A stretch of DNA of 55,947 bases from Sneathiella sp. (GTDB lineage: Bacteria > Pseudomonadota > Alphaproteobacteria > Sneathiellales > Sneathiellaceae). The position numbers were made by a program, and so were the translations under genes. Positions 26,751 to 36,631 of the stretch are shown in pieces; positions within the stretch are counted from its first letter, which is position 1; each line of letters begins with the position of its first letter. Below the pieces are notes generated by a model that ran no database searches, had not been told where the DNA came from, and was given only the letters and a program-made list of their open reading frames with translations. The stretch covers positions 1 through 55,947 of the forward strand of contig PAKP01000059.1 in NCBI GenBank assembly GCA_002706985.1, in the 5' to 3' direction.

Positions 26751-27650
26751 CTAATTCGCTTTCAGTTTGGATCGCGCGTCATAATCATGCTTTTCCGACC
26801 ATTTCGCCACAAGGTCCTGAAGCTCGCTGTCCTGCTTCTCGGGCAACACGACTTTCAGTTTTACAAGCTGGTCCCCGCGGTCGGCCTTGCCAACGCCCTT
26901 GCCCTTGAGGCGGAGGGTCGTTCCGGTATTCGATCCCGCCGGCACCTTGAGATTGACGGTACCATCCACGGTCGGCACCTTGACGGTGGCCCCCAGCACC
27001 GCTTCGGGCAGGCTGATGGGCAGCTCGACAAGGATGTTCTTGCCATCGCGGCGGAAGAAATTATGCGGCCGGACAGTGACATTGATCAGGATATCGCCGG
27101 ACGGACCGCCCGCGATTCCATCCTCGCCCTGCCCTTTCAGGCGGATCTGCTGTCCGTCGGTGACCCCGGCGGGAATGGAAACATCCAGCGTCCGCCCGCC
27201 ATCGCCCATGGTCAGCCGCCGCTTGCCGCCAAGCGCTGCTTCGGCAAAGTCGATCTCGATGGCGAATTTGCGGTCCCGGCCCTTTTCCGGCACCCGGCCG
27301 CGAAAACCGCCGCCGCGAAAGTTGCCGAAAATCTCGGAGAAGATATCTTCCGCGCCGCCACCACCACCGCCGCCGAAGCCGCCACTGGCCGAGCGCCGGT
27401 ATCCCTGCTGGAACCCGCCCATTTTCTCCTGGCCATGCTCGTCGATTTCCCCGCGGTCATAGCGGGCGCGCTGCTTCTCGTCCCCGAGAATATGGTAGGC
27501 GGCGGAGATTTCCTTGAATTTCTCCTCGACCTTGGTATCCCCCGGGTTGGCATCCGGATGATGCTTCTTCGCGAGCTTGCGATAGGCGGATTTGATATCC
27601 TGCTGGCTCGCAGACTTCGAAACGCCAAGTATACTGTATAAATTCTTCAT
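26751..27650 (-). CDS. DnaJ C-terminal domain co-chaperone (CbpA-like)
   Basis: This 299-residue Hsp40 has a J domain at residues 1-70 with the HPD motif (KKHHPDANPG), a Gly/Phe-rich linker (GGFGGGGGGGAEDIF) and two beta-sandwich substrate domains (RLKGQGEDG, TLRLKGKGVG). The Cys-rich zinc domain of true DnaJ is absent, so it is the CbpA/DnaJ type II class. It stimulates DnaK ATPase. It sits between the Sel1-repeat gene and fabI. Confidence 0.92.
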   Translation of the reverse strand: MKNLYSILGVSKSASQQDIKSAYRKLAKKHHPDANPGDTKVEEKFKEISAAYHILGDEKQRARYDRGEIDEHGQEKMGGFQQGYRRSASGGFGGGGGGGAEDIFSEIFGNFRGGGFRGRVPEKGRDRKFAIEIDFAEAALGGKRRLTMGDGGRTLDVSIPAGVTDGQQIRLKGQGEDGIAGGPSGDILINVTVRPHNFFRRDGKNILVELPISLPEAVLGATVKVPTVDGTVNLKVPAGSNTGTTLRLKGKGVGKADRGDQLVKLKVVLPEKQDSELQDLVAKWSEKHDYDARSKLKAN

Positions 27651-27736
27651 TCGTTGCTATGTCAGACGCAAACGCGTCGCCTCAGTCAAAACTAACGTCC
27701 TTCATAGTATATAAGACTTTATTCCTTAGGTTTTAA

Positions 27737-29161
27737 CTAATTCACACGATCTATTTGTCTTTTTTCAAGATGCGTCAAGGTCTGCTCCAGCGTGCCGATG
27801 GCCGAGGCCGCGGCGGCGGAACCGTTGCTTCGCGCCTTGTCCCACCAGTAATAGGCCCGGACCCGGTCCACCGGGACCCCTTGCCCATTGTTAAAGAGGA
27901 CGCCCATGCGATATTGCGCCATCGCATTGCCCTCGGCGGCAAGCGGAGCCCAGATACCGAGCGATTGCTGATATTGCTGCAGGGAATAGGCAAGATCGGC
28001 CATTTCCATCTTTTCCGCAAGGCTAAGGCCCGATCCGGGCGCAGCTGGTGCAGACGTGGCGGGCGCCTGAGCCGGTTCCGCCACTGCAGGGGCCGGATTT
28101 GATGCAACCGTCATAGTTTCTTTTGGTGCTTCGGCAACTGCCGGTTTGTCCGCAGGCTCAGGCGCCGGTTTCATGGCCGGTGTCGGCGGTTCCTCCGCAC
28201 GGGTGACGGCGCCGGAGGTTGCGGGCTCTATGGCGTCCGAGGTGGTCTTATCCGCCGGTGTTGCCGTGGCGACCGTCGGGGACGGTTCTGCAGGAGCAGC
28301 CGGTTGCGGCGCGTTCTCTTCAGCGGTGTCCTTCGTTACCAGAGAGCGCAGGGCCTCATAAAAGCTTTTCTTCTGCACCCCTTTTTCCGATGACGCGGCT
28401 GTCGCCTCCGCGGCGGTTTCCGGCGGCGCCGGGGTTGCCGTTTCCGGAGTTTCCGCTATTTCCGTTTCCGCAGAAACGGCCGGTTCAGCAGCCGTCTTCG
28501 TTTCCGCCCCGCCCTTTGCCTCTTCAGCCGCGGATTGCGTACTGACGTCCGTTTCCGCATCCTCGGCCGTAGCTGTCACCGCTACAGGTTCCGACGACAT
28601 ATCGGCGGTGATGGGATCACGGGTCTTGAATTCGGCAGTCAGTTCCGCCGCTCTTTTCGCGGCCCCGGGATGTCCGGCCTTGGCCGCCAGCTCGAACCAG
28701 CCGAGCGCCATGCGCTCATCCTTCTTGACGCCGAGGCCGTTCTCCAGCAGCAGCGCCAGATTATATTGCGAGATGACATGCCCCTGCTGCGCCGCGCGGG
28801 CGAACCAGTTGGCCGCCTGGGCGTAGTCCTGCTTGACGCCTTCCCCGGCGAGATACATGCCCGCGACATTGGCCTGCGCCCGGTCGAAACCGATGGTCGC
28901 CGCGCGCTTGTACCAGGTCATGGCCTTGGCGAAATCCTGCGGCACGCCAAGGCCGCGACGGTACATATGGCCGACGTTGCGCATCGCCGCCGGGTCATTT
29001 TTCTGGGCAAGCGGCAGCCATTCCTCGAAGGCGGTCATATAGTCCTTGGCCTCATAGGCCTCGACCCCTTCCTGAAACCCGGCGCGGGAGAGAGGGGCCA
29101 GCGCTGACGACGTCAAAAGCGCCGCCGTCAGCGCCGCCGTGAAAAGCTCAATCCGTTTCAT
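27737..29161 (-). CDS. Exported Sel1-repeat protein
   Basis: This 474-residue protein has a signal peptide (MKRIELFTAALTAALLTSSALA). Four or so Sel1 repeats follow (residues 45-180: AMRNVGHMYRRGLGVPQDFAKAM, VAGMYLAGEGVKQDY, YNLALLLENGLGVKKDE). Then comes a roughly 200-residue low-complexity linker rich in Ala, Glu, Pro and Thr. A last pair of Sel1 repeats (AMAQYRMGVLFNNGQGVP) ends the protein. Such proteins are periplasmic scaffolds. The disordered linker could span periplasm or peptidoglycan. It follows the lipoprotein gene by 15 bases, probably in one transcript. Confidence 0.88.
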   Translation of the reverse strand: MKRIELFTAALTAALLTSSALAPLSRAGFQEGVEAYEAKDYMTAFEEWLPLAQKNDPAAMRNVGHMYRRGLGVPQDFAKAMTWYKRAATIGFDRAQANVAGMYLAGEGVKQDYAQAANWFARAAQQGHVISQYNLALLLENGLGVKKDERMALGWFELAAKAGHPGAAKRAAELTAEFKTRDPITADMSSEPVAVTATAEDAETDVSTQSAAEEAKGGAETKTAAEPAVSAETEIAETPETATPAPPETAAEATAASSEKGVQKKSFYEALRSLVTKDTAEENAPQPAAPAEPSPTVATATPADKTTSDAIEPATSGAVTRAEEPPTPAMKPAPEPADKPAVAEAPKETMTVASNPAPAVAEPAQAPATSAPAAPGSGLSLAEKMEMADLAYSLQQYQQSLGIWAPLAAEGNAMAQYRMGVLFNNGQGVPVDRVRAYYWWDKARSNGSAAAASAIGTLEQTLTHLEKRQIDRVN

Positions 29162-29176
29162 AAATCACGCTGTCGT

Positions 29177-29656
29177 CTAACTCATAATCTGCCAGGAACC
29201 ATCCGGCTGGCGACAGGCCGTGCCGTATCCTTTTTCAAGTTTCCCGCCAATTTCAACAGTCTGCTGGAATTCGCGGCAATAGCGGCCATCCACATGGTTG
29301 CCATCCCGTACAGGCGTGATCGATCCGGAATTTCCGCTATCGGGGTTATTCCAGGTGATCGTCTGTCCCATCGGCGCGGTCGTCGCCTGTTTCTCAGCGC
29401 GGTCAATTGCGGCGCGGTCAGCCTCATCCAGGGTCTTGCCGACCTCGCTGCCGATCATCGCACCGGCCAGCGTACCGACACCGACGGCAACAAGCCGCCC
29501 CGTTCCCTTGCCAAAGGCGGAACCGAGGAGCGCGCCGCCGATACCGCCGATAATGGCGCCACCGGTTGTTTTAGGGTTGTTCTGGGCGCCCGCACATCCA
29601 GAAAGGGCAAGCGCCGCGGCCAGAGCCGATACGACCCATAAATTCGATTTTTTCAT
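29177..29656 (-). CDS. 17-kDa surface antigen-like lipoprotein with glycine zipper
   Basis: This 159-residue lipoprotein has the lipobox LSGC at residues 18-21. A glycine-zipper 2TM segment follows (GGAIIGGIGGALLGSAFGKG and AGAMIGSEVGKTLDEAD), then the C-terminal domain (YCREFQQTVEIGGK, GTACRQPDGSWQI). This is the rickettsial 17-kDa antigen and SlyB-like family of outer-membrane lipoproteins. It heads the minus-strand run and is divergent from pdxH. Confidence 0.9.
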   Translation of the reverse strand: MKKSNLWVVSALAAALALSGCAGAQNNPKTTGGAIIGGIGGALLGSAFGKGTGRLVAVGVGTLAGAMIGSEVGKTLDEADRAAIDRAEKQATTAPMGQTITWNNPDSGNSGSITPVRDGNHVDGRYCREFQQTVEIGGKLEKGYGTACRQPDGSWQIMS

Positions 29657-29892
29657 CCTTCAATCCTTGTCATCGTGTAAGAATTACCCCTGACAATTAA
29701 TCAGGCAATTGCCTTCCCCCATACTATATAGGGCCAACATAAGTTTTTGTAGCAAAAGACCCATCACAAATAATTTCAAAAACTTACGGGAAAGGCTATC
29801 TTACGTTAAACGACATGGATCGACAATTCCGTCGGTGCGCGCTAGGTTGTCCGGAATCCGCGCATAACCGGCATGATAACGGGTAGGTAGGC

Positions 29893-30483
29893 ATGACTGT
29901 GAAGAATATTTCCGAGCTTCTGGCGGAATTTCAGGACTGGATGGCGGAGGCCGAGAAAAGCGAGCCGAACGACCCGACGGCCATGTCGCTGGCGACCGCC
30001 GATGCAGACGGGCAACCGTCGGTGCGTATGGTCCTGCTGAAAGGCGTGGATGAACGCGGATTCGTCTTCTATACCAATTTCGAAAGCCAGAAGGGCATGG
30101 AACTGCGGGCCAACCCCCGCGCCGCGCTTGGCTTTCACTGGAAAACTCTCCGGCGCAGCATCCGCATTCAGGGTATGGTCGAGGTTGTCAGCGATGCCGA
30201 GGCCGACGCCTATTTCGACAGCCGCCCGCGCGACAGCCGCATCGGCGCCTGGGCGAGCCAGCAGTCGCGTCCCATGCCGGGCCGCTTTACGCTGGAGGCG
30301 GAAGTCGCGAAATATGCCGCAAAATATGCCGTTGGCGCGATTCCCCGCCCCGAATACTGGTCGGGCTTCCGGGTGATCCCGGCAAGAATCGAGTTCTGGC
30401 GCGACCGCCCCTTCCGCCTGCATGAGCGCCGCCGCTATGAAAAAGGCGCAGAAGGCTGGACCGAGAGCATCCTGTTCCCCTAA
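29893..30483 (+). CDS. pdxH: Pyridoxamine 5'-phosphate oxidase
   Basis: This 196-residue FMN enzyme oxidises pyridoxine or pyridoxamine phosphate to pyridoxal phosphate. Typical strings are [60 protein letters not shown] and the C-terminal ending RWxxxxLFP-like ESILFP. A GGTAGG site is 5 bases upstream of the ATG. Pyridoxal phosphate is the cofactor of HemA, encoded 2 kb downstream on the same strand. Confidence 0.95.
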   Translation: MTVKNISELLAEFQDWMAEAEKSEPNDPTAMSLATADADGQPSVRMVLLKGVDERGFVFYTNFESQKGMELRANPRAALGFHWKTLRRSIRIQGMVEVVSDAEADAYFDSRPRDSRIGAWASQQSRPMPGRFTLEAEVAKYAAKYAVGAIPRPEYWSGFRVIPARIEFWRDRPFRLHERRRYEKGAEGWTESILFP

Positions 30484-30496
30484 AGAAAGCCGTATC

Positions 30497-31456
30497 GTGA
30501 CAGAAGAACAGGACAAGGTCTTCACCCAGGACCAGAATGAAGAGCACAGCCGCCTGATGCGGTCGGCGACCTATGCAGCCGTGGGCGTCGCGCTGACCCT
30601 GATCGCCATCAAGCTGTTCGCCTATTTAGCCACCAATTCAGTCGCCATGCTCTCGACGCTGGTCGATTCCCTGCTCGACCTCTTGGCCTCGGGCATTAAT
30701 CTGTTCGCCGTGCGCCAGGCGCTTGTCCCGGCGGACCGGGATCACCGCTTCGGCCATGGCAAGGCGGAAGCGCTGGCCGGACTGTTCCAGGCCGCGATTA
30801 TCATGGGATCGGCGGTATTCCTCCTGTTCCAGGCCGGGGAACGCCTGCTCAACCCGAAACCGATCCAGGCGGAGACCGTCGGGATCATCATCATGGTGAT
30901 CTCCATCCTGCTCACCCTTGGCCTTGTCTGGTATCAGCGCCATGTCATCCGCAAGACACGCTCGGTAGCAATTTCCGCCGATTCCCTGCATTATGTCGGC
31001 GATTTGCTGATCAACAGCAGCGTGATCCTGGCGCTGGTCCTCGAAATGGTCTTCCTGTGGCATTATGCGGACGGCCTGTTCGCAATCCTGATCGCCGGCA
31101 TCCTGCTCTACAGCGCCATTGCCATCATCCGCACATCCTTCGCCGACCTGATGGATGAGGAACTGGGCGAGGAGGAACGGGAGAATATCAAGACAATCGT
31201 CTTGAGCCAGCCCGGAGTGCTCGGCCTGCATGACCTCCGGACCCGCCGCTCCGGCCAGCAGGTCTTCATGCAGATGCATATCGATATGGACGGCAGCATC
31301 AGCCTGCATGACGCCCATCTCATCGCGGATACGGTCGAAGTCCGGCTAATGGCGGAATATCCGGAGGCCGAGGCCATCGTCCATCAGGACCCGGTAACTG
31401 TCACCGCCGATGCAGAAACCGGTGACAATCCGGCGACACCGCGGAATGAGCCATAA
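30497..31456 (+). CDS. Cation diffusion facilitator (CDF) family efflux transporter
   Basis: This protein of about 319 residues has six membrane helices and a cytoplasmic C-terminal domain. The metal-site motifs are STLVDSLLDLLASG (Asp pair, helix 2), HRFGHGKAEALAGL (loop), and SADSLHYVGDLLINS (His/Asp, helix 5). It exports Zn, Fe or similar divalent ions by proton exchange (FieF type). I prefer the GTG at 30497, 14 bases after pdxH; an ATG at 30422 would overlap pdxH by 62 bases. Confidence 0.92.
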   Translation: MTEEQDKVFTQDQNEEHSRLMRSATYAAVGVALTLIAIKLFAYLATNSVAMLSTLVDSLLDLLASGINLFAVRQALVPADRDHRFGHGKAEALAGLFQAAIIMGSAVFLLFQAGERLLNPKPIQAETVGIIIMVISILLTLGLVWYQRHVIRKTRSVAISADSLHYVGDLLINSSVILALVLEMVFLWHYADGLFAILIAGILLYSAIAIIRTSFADLMDEELGEEERENIKTIVLSQPGVLGLHDLRTRRSGQQVFMQMHIDMDGSISLHDAHLIADTVEVRLMAEYPEAEAIVHQDPVTVTADAETGDNPATPRNEP

Positions 31457-31520
31457 AAACCTTTAAGATTTAGGGTCTTAGTGTTACATTTAAATGAAAC
31501 TTCGCAGGCTGAGGTGTCCT

Positions 31521-32405
31521 ATGCATTTTAAGAATATTCTTGTCCCCATGTCCGGTGCGGCCAATAACAGTGACGCCCAGGCGTTGGAGAGCGCGTTCAA
31601 CATGGCCATCCGCTTCGGCGCCCATGTGAATGCCCTGCATATCAAAATCGATCCGCGCTCGGCCGCCGCCTTTGTTGGCGAGGGCATGACCTCGACCATG
31701 ATCGAGAGTGTGATCGAGATGGCGGAAAAGGACGGAGAGGAACGCCGCCTGCGTGCCGCCGCCCTGTTCAAGGAAATCACCTCGCGCATGGACATCCCGG
31801 TCATTACCAATATAGCCGACCGCCCGACCGCTGACGGCCCGTCCTGCCGCTTTGTCGAGAAGCAAGGCAACAGTGAAGACACCATCCACAGCTACGGCCG
31901 CCTGTTCGACCTGATCATGATCTGCAAACAGGATGGAGAAGAGCAGATCAACAATTCCCTGCTGATCAACACGGCGCTTCGGGAAACCGGGCATCCAGTG
32001 CTGCTGATGGACAAGACGATCCCGATGGATATCGGCAAGCGCGTCGCCTTCGCCTGGAATGGTTCCGTGGAATCGAGCCGCGCCCTCTCCTTCTCGCTGC
32101 CCTTCCTGCAAAGCGCGGAGAAGGTCATGCTGATTTCCGCCATGGACGACCTCGATGAGGATATCCATCCCGAAGCCGTACAGCGCTATCTCGCCATGTA
32201 CGGGGTGACGGCGGACCGCTGCGAGATTACCGGATCGAACGGCCGCTCGACCGCCGAATCGCTGCTGGAGCAGGCTGATAAATGCAATGCGGACCTGCTG
32301 GTCATGGGCGCCTATACCCGGAGCCGCCTGCGCCGTCTGTTCTTCGGCGCGGTGACGGAAGAAGTGCTGAACAACTGCCCGATCCCGGTGTTTATGGCCC
32401 ATTAG
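31521..32405 (+). CDS. Universal stress protein (tandem UspA-like)
   Basis: This protein of about 294 residues has two Usp folds. The first half begins MHFKNILVPMSGAANN. The second half ends with the ATP-type motif LLVMGAYTRSRLRRLFFGAVTEEVLNNCPIPVFM. The first half lacks that glycine loop, so only the second is likely to bind nucleotide. The start at 31521 has GAGG 7 bases upstream. Partner and trigger are not evident. Confidence 0.88.
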   Translation: MHFKNILVPMSGAANNSDAQALESAFNMAIRFGAHVNALHIKIDPRSAAAFVGEGMTSTMIESVIEMAEKDGEERRLRAAALFKEITSRMDIPVITNIADRPTADGPSCRFVEKQGNSEDTIHSYGRLFDLIMICKQDGEEQINNSLLINTALRETGHPVLLMDKTIPMDIGKRVAFAWNGSVESSRALSFSLPFLQSAEKVMLISAMDDLDEDIHPEAVQRYLAMYGVTADRCEITGSNGRSTAESLLEQADKCNADLLVMGAYTRSRLRRLFFGAVTEEVLNNCPIPVFMAH

Positions 32406-32558
32406 GGATTCTCATGGATCCACCCCAACCCTTTGGGGAGGATCACATTATGGCGACCACGCGGCGGTTGCGACCATTTGTCCCTTGTCAAGGAAAGGGC
32501 GAATTCGGTATCTAACAGGAACAGTCGAAGGTCACAGACACAGAGTTAAGGGCAGGCG

Positions 32559-33773
32559 ATGGATTATAACAGCATGTTTGAGCAGGCGATCGCCGCTCTG
32601 AAACAGGAGAAGCGCTACCGCGTCTTCACCGAACTGCGCCGCCATGCAGGCGACTTCCCGCGCGCCACCCGTTATCTTGAAAATGGCGAGCGGCAGGATG
32701 TGACCATCTGGTGCTCCAACGACTATCTCGGCATGGGTCAGCATCCTGACGTTTTAAAAGCCGTCAAGGACGCCGCCGATACCTATGGCGCCGGTGCCGG
32801 CGGTACTCGGAATATTTCCGGCAATACCCGGATGGTCTGCGAGCTGGAACGCGAGCTAGCCGATCTGCATGGCAAGGAAAGTGCCCTTGTCTTCACCTCC
32901 GGCTTTGTCTCCAACGACGCGACCCTTTCCACCCTCGGCAAATTGCTGCCCGGCTGCGTGATCCTCTCCGATGAGCTCAACCATGCCTCGATGATCGACG
33001 GTGTGCGCCATTCGGGCTGCGAGAAAATCATCTTCCGCCATAACGATGCCCGCGACCTTGAGGACAAGCTGAAACGGATCGACCCGTCGCGGCCCAAGGT
33101 GATCGCGTTCGAATCCGTCTATTCCATGGATGGCGATATCTCGCCGATCCGCGAGTTCTGCGACCTCGCCGACAAATACAACGCCATGACCTATCTCGAT
33201 GAAGTGCATGCGGTTGGCCTCTATGGCCCGCGCGGCGGCGGCGTGGCGGAGCGTGAAGGGCTGATGCACCGCATTGACATTATTGAGGGAACCCTCGGCA
33301 AGGCGTTCGGCGTGGTCGGTGGCTTCATTACGGCGAGCGAGAATATCGTCGATGCCATTCGCTCCTATGCGACCGGGTTTATCTTTACCACCACACTCTC
33401 ACCCGTGATGTCCGCGGCGGCGCTCACCAGCGTCCGACATCTCAAGCAAAGCAATGTCGAGCGTGAACGCCATCAGGAACGCGCCGCGACGCTCAAGCGG
33501 CTGATATCGGAGGCGGGCCTGCCGCTTCTCCCCTCGGTCACCCATATCGTGCCGGTCATGGTCTATGATGCGGAGCTGTGCAAGCAGGCGAGCGACATGC
33601 TGCTCGATGATTACGGGATTTATATCCAGCCGATCAACTATCCGACCGTTTCGCGCGGATCGGAGCGCCTGCGCATTACGCCGACGCCGTTCCACGACGA
33701 TGCGATGATGGCCGATCTCGTCGGCGCGCTCCAGGATGTCTGGCTCCGCCTCGGCCTGCGTCAGGCCGCCTGA
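32559..33773 (+). CDS. hemA: 5-aminolevulinate synthase
   Basis: This 404-residue PLP enzyme condenses glycine and succinyl-CoA to 5-aminolevulinate, the C4 route to heme that marks alphaproteobacteria. Key strings are [59 protein letters not shown], and [12 protein letters not shown], in which Lys248 forms the Schiff base. An AAGGGCAGG string precedes the start. Its stop TGA abuts the stop of the converging SDR gene so that the two form TGATCA. Confidence 0.97.
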   Translation: MDYNSMFEQAIAALKQEKRYRVFTELRRHAGDFPRATRYLENGERQDVTIWCSNDYLGMGQHPDVLKAVKDAADTYGAGAGGTRNISGNTRMVCELERELADLHGKESALVFTSGFVSNDATLSTLGKLLPGCVILSDELNHASMIDGVRHSGCEKIIFRHNDARDLEDKLKRIDPSRPKVIAFESVYSMDGDISPIREFCDLADKYNAMTYLDEVHAVGLYGPRGGGVAEREGLMHRIDIIEGTLGKAFGVVGGFITASENIVDAIRSYATGFIFTTTLSPVMSAAALTSVRHLKQSNVERERHQERAATLKRLISEAGLPLLPSVTHIVPVMVYDAELCKQASDMLLDDYGIYIQPINYPTVSRGSERLRITPTPFHDDAMMADLVGALQDVWLRLGLRQAA

Positions 33774-34598
33774 TCAGACAAAGAAATCGGGGAGAAGATC
33801 CTTCTCCTCCACCCCCTCAAAGCGGTATTTCGAGAGGTCCGTCACCCCGGCGGAGGCCAGCGTCTCGTCATCGACGCAGAAATTGCCGGTGAATTCCCGG
33901 GACGGCTTGGTCAGGATGACATGCGCCGCATCGGCCATGATCTCCACCTTGCGGCAGTTCTTCTGCACATCCGGCCCGCCGATCAGGTCCATGGCCGCCG
34001 TCGCGATCGCCGTGCGCGGCCAGAGCGCGTTAAAGGCGATGCCGTCTTTTTTGAATTCCTCCGCCATGCCGAGCACGCAGAGACTCATGCCGTATTTCGC
34101 CATGCTGTAGGCGACATGCGGGGAAAACCAGTGCACCTCGAAATTGAGCGGCGGCGACAGGTTGAGCACATGCGGATTGTCCGCTTCTTTCAGGTAGGGA
34201 ATGGCCTTCTGCGAGCAGAGATAGGTACCGCGCACATTAATCTGATGCATCAGGTCATAGCGCTTCATCGGTGTCTGCAGCGTGCCGGTCAGGCTGATGG
34301 CGGAGGCGTTGTTGACGAGAATATCGATGCCGCCGAAGGTGCCGGCCGCCTTGGCCATGGCATCCTCGACCAACCCTTCCTCACGCACATCGACGATGAG
34401 CGGCAGGGCCGTGCCGCCCGCCGCCTCAATTTCCTCCGCCGCGGTGTAGATGGTGCCGGGCAGCTTGGCATGGGGCTCTGCGGTCTTGGCCGCGATCACC
34501 ACATTGGCACCGTCGGCGGCGGCCCGCTTGCCGATGGCAAGACCGATCCCCCGGCTTGCGCCCGTGATAAAGAGTGTCTTTCCCTTCAGATCCGCCAT
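33774..34598 (-). CDS. SDR family oxidoreductase (HSDL2-like)
   Basis: This 274-residue Rossmann enzyme has the NAD(P) motif TGASRGIGLAIG, the structural NNAS (LVNNASAI), and the catalytic pair YSMAKYG (Tyr-X3-Lys). The early stretch AAKTAEPHAKLPGTIYTAA is typical of the hydroxysteroid dehydrogenase-like protein 2 group, which is tied to fatty-acyl metabolism. It is the last gene of the acyl-CoA dehydrogenase, MBL, hydratase, SDR series. Confidence 0.88.
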   Translation of the reverse strand: MADLKGKTLFITGASRGIGLAIGKRAAADGANVVIAAKTAEPHAKLPGTIYTAAEEIEAAGGTALPLIVDVREEGLVEDAMAKAAGTFGGIDILVNNASAISLTGTLQTPMKRYDLMHQINVRGTYLCSQKAIPYLKEADNPHVLNLSPPLNFEVHWFSPHVAYSMAKYGMSLCVLGMAEEFKKDGIAFNALWPRTAIATAAMDLIGGPDVQKNCRKVEIMADAAHVILTKPSREFTGNFCVDDETLASAGVTDLSKYRFEGVEEKDLLPDFFV

Positions 34599-34633
34599 AA
34601 CCGTCTCCCCTATGTGTTTGGAAGCGGCGCCCG

Positions 34634-35431
34634 TCAGTTGCCTTTATACTCGGGCTTGCGCTTCTCCTTAAAGGCCTGCACCCCCTCTGCCCAGTCATTG
34701 CTGGCGGCGCAGAAGGCGAACCCTTGCGCTTCGAGGGAGAGCTGCGTTTCCAGACTATTATTGAGCGAGGCATTAAGCAACTGCTTCGTCCGGCCAAGCG
34801 CGACCGTCGGGCCATTTGCAAGGCGCTTTGCGAGCTTCGCCGTCTCCGCCTCCAGTTCCCCGGTCGGCACCACGAAATTGATCAGGCCGAGGTCCTTGGC
34901 CTCCGCCGCCTTGATCCGATCGCCGAGCATGGCAATCTCCATCGCCTTCTTGAGGCCGACAATGCGCGGCAGGGTATAGGTGCCCGATCCGTCCGGCGTC
35001 GTGCCGATACCGATATAGGCAAGCGTGACGAAGGCATCCTCCGAGGCGATCACCATATCGCAGGCCATCATCAATGACAGGCCGAACCCAGCCGCACCGC
35101 CGCGCACGCTCGCGATGATCGGTTTCGGCATCCGCTGCATGGCGAAGATGGTCGGATGCAGGCCATGGATGCGCCGCTCGAATGTCTGCTCGCGCTCCTT
35201 CGGGCTCAGCTTGACGAACTCGTTGAAGGATTTGACATCGCCGCCCGCCTGAAAATGCTCGCCTGCACCGCGCACGATGACACAGCGGATGGACTCATCG
35301 CCTTCCGCATCGATCAGCGACTGGAACAACCCCTCCCGCATATCAAGGGACAGGGCATTGCGCGCCTCCGGCCGATTCAGGGTTATGGTTGCAATCGCAC
35401 TGTTCTTTTCATACAGAAGATCGTCTGCCAT
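34634..35431 (-). CDS. Enoyl-CoA hydratase/isomerase family protein
   Basis: This 265-residue crotonase-fold protein has NRPEARNALSLDM (CoA site start), the first oxyanion string GEHFQAGGDVKSF and the second GGAAGFGLSLMMACDMVIASEDA. These motifs indicate a functional crotonase. The Glu pair of classic hydratases is not clear (IGTTPDGSGTYTLPRIVG), so isomerase or hydrolase activity is possible. It is flanked by an MBL hydrolase and an SDR on the same strand, suggesting one acyl-CoA degradation pathway. Confidence 0.88.
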   Translation of the reverse strand: MADDLLYEKNSAIATITLNRPEARNALSLDMREGLFQSLIDAEGDESIRCVIVRGAGEHFQAGGDVKSFNEFVKLSPKEREQTFERRIHGLHPTIFAMQRMPKPIIASVRGGAAGFGLSLMMACDMVIASEDAFVTLAYIGIGTTPDGSGTYTLPRIVGLKKAMEIAMLGDRIKAAEAKDLGLINFVVPTGELEAETAKLAKRLANGPTVALGRTKQLLNASLNNSLETQLSLEAQGFAFCAASNDWAEGVQAFKEKRKPEYKGN

Positions 35432-35478
35432 CTCTTTGTTTCCCTTGTTGTTTTTTATTTCAGTAATATTTCAGAAAA

Positions 35479-36537
35479 TCAGGCAACCGCGAGATGCGCC
35501 GCCCCGCGCCGCCGGAACTTCCAGATGCCGTCCGTATCCTTCAGTCGTTCCAGCCGGCCTTCGCCGATCAGGTAGTGGCAATGGGCCAGCCCCTCGGCCA
35601 CGCCCATACTGCGGTCGCCCTCGTCCAGTTCCCGGTCAAACAGGACCGGCAGCAGATCGAGCGCCGACTGTGGCGAATCACAGGCGCCAAGTAACCGGTT
35701 AAGTCGATCTTCATGGTGTGTTTTATAATAGTCGAGCTGGTTATGCAGCCCGGTAAAAACGTCGTTATGGGCCGGAAGGATCAACGTGTCGCGCGGCAAT
35801 TTTACAAGCATATCAATGGATTCGATAAACTTCTTGAGAGGATTGGCGAGCGGCTCCGCCGGATAAATGCCGATATGCGGCGTGATCCGCGGCAGCACCT
35901 GATCGCCGGAGATCAGAATGCCGTCCGCCTTTGAATAGAGGCAGGCATGCTCCGGCGAATGCCCCTTGCCGACCATCACCTGCCAGTTGCGGCGGCCGAT
36001 GGTCAGGATATCCCCGTCCGATATACGCTCGAAGCCCATAGGCACCGTCGACATTATCTGGCGGAAATGGTTGTGCCCCCGGCTTTTCACCCGTTCCATC
36101 ATCTCCGCATCGAAGCCGACGGAAGCATAGAAATCAATTACGAACTCCGGCGTCTCCTCTTGCGCTTCCAGATACAGCATCCGCCCGAAGGTCCATTCCC
36201 CGAAGGTCATGGTCAGCGGAATATCCCAGCGCTTCGTGATCCAGCCCGCCTGCCCCATATGGTCCGGGTGAAAATGCGTGCAGATCAAACGGGTTACCGG
36301 CTTTCCTTTAAGATGCGCCGCAAAGATACTTTCCCACAGTTCGCGAATTTTTGGGGTGTTGAGGCCGGAATCGACCATCGTCCAGCCGTCGTCATCCTCC
36401 AACAGATAGAGGTTGATATAATCCAGCCCGGGGATCGGAATTGGCATCCGCACCCAGAGGACGCCCTCTGCCACTTCCAGGACTTCCCCGTCGCCGGGAC
36501 GCGTACTCAGCGGGTATTCTATTTCTTGATTTTTCAT
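35479..36537 (-). CDS. MBL-fold metallo-hydrolase
   Basis: This protein of about 352 residues has a zinc site THFHPDHMG, downstream His in GHSPEHACLY, Asp in ISGDQVLPRI and His in LPAHNDVF, the full metallo-beta-lactamase set. A C-terminal winged-helix-like tail follows, as in LACTB2 and related thioesterases. Given its neighbours, it may hydrolyse acyl-CoA or a lactone. The start at 36537 has AGGG 8 bases upstream; the frame is open to 36657 with no site. It is preceded by a 22-base inverted repeat. Confidence 0.88.
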   Translation of the reverse strand: MKNQEIEYPLSTRPGDGEVLEVAEGVLWVRMPIPIPGLDYINLYLLEDDDGWTMVDSGLNTPKIRELWESIFAAHLKGKPVTRLICTHFHPDHMGQAGWITKRWDIPLTMTFGEWTFGRMLYLEAQEETPEFVIDFYASVGFDAEMMERVKSRGHNHFRQIMSTVPMGFERISDGDILTIGRRNWQVMVGKGHSPEHACLYSKADGILISGDQVLPRITPHIGIYPAEPLANPLKKFIESIDMLVKLPRDTLILPAHNDVFTGLHNQLDYYKTHHEDRLNRLLGACDSPQSALDLLPVLFDRELDEGDRSMGVAEGLAHCHYLIGEGRLERLKDTDGIWKFRRRGAAHLAVA

Positions 36538-36595
36538 TACGAACCCTATTTTCGGTTTGCCGGAACGGGAGAAATCCGCTCCGGCAAATTCGTCT

Positions 36596-36617
36596 TTAAC
36601 GTTTACGTTAACGTTAA
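36596..36617. promoter_or_regulatory. Palindromic operator candidate upstream of the MBL-hydratase-SDR genes
   Basis: A perfect 8-base inverted repeat, TTAACGTT and AACGTTAA, flanks the 6-base core TACGTT. It lies 59 bases before the MBL start and 14 bases below the preceding acyl-CoA dehydrogenase stop. From memory, it resembles the LiuR-type (MerR family) sites that control branched-chain amino acid and acyl-CoA degradation in proteobacteria, which also contain TTTACGT repeats. Confidence 0.5.
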
Positions 36618-36631
36618 TACCTGTCTTTGTT

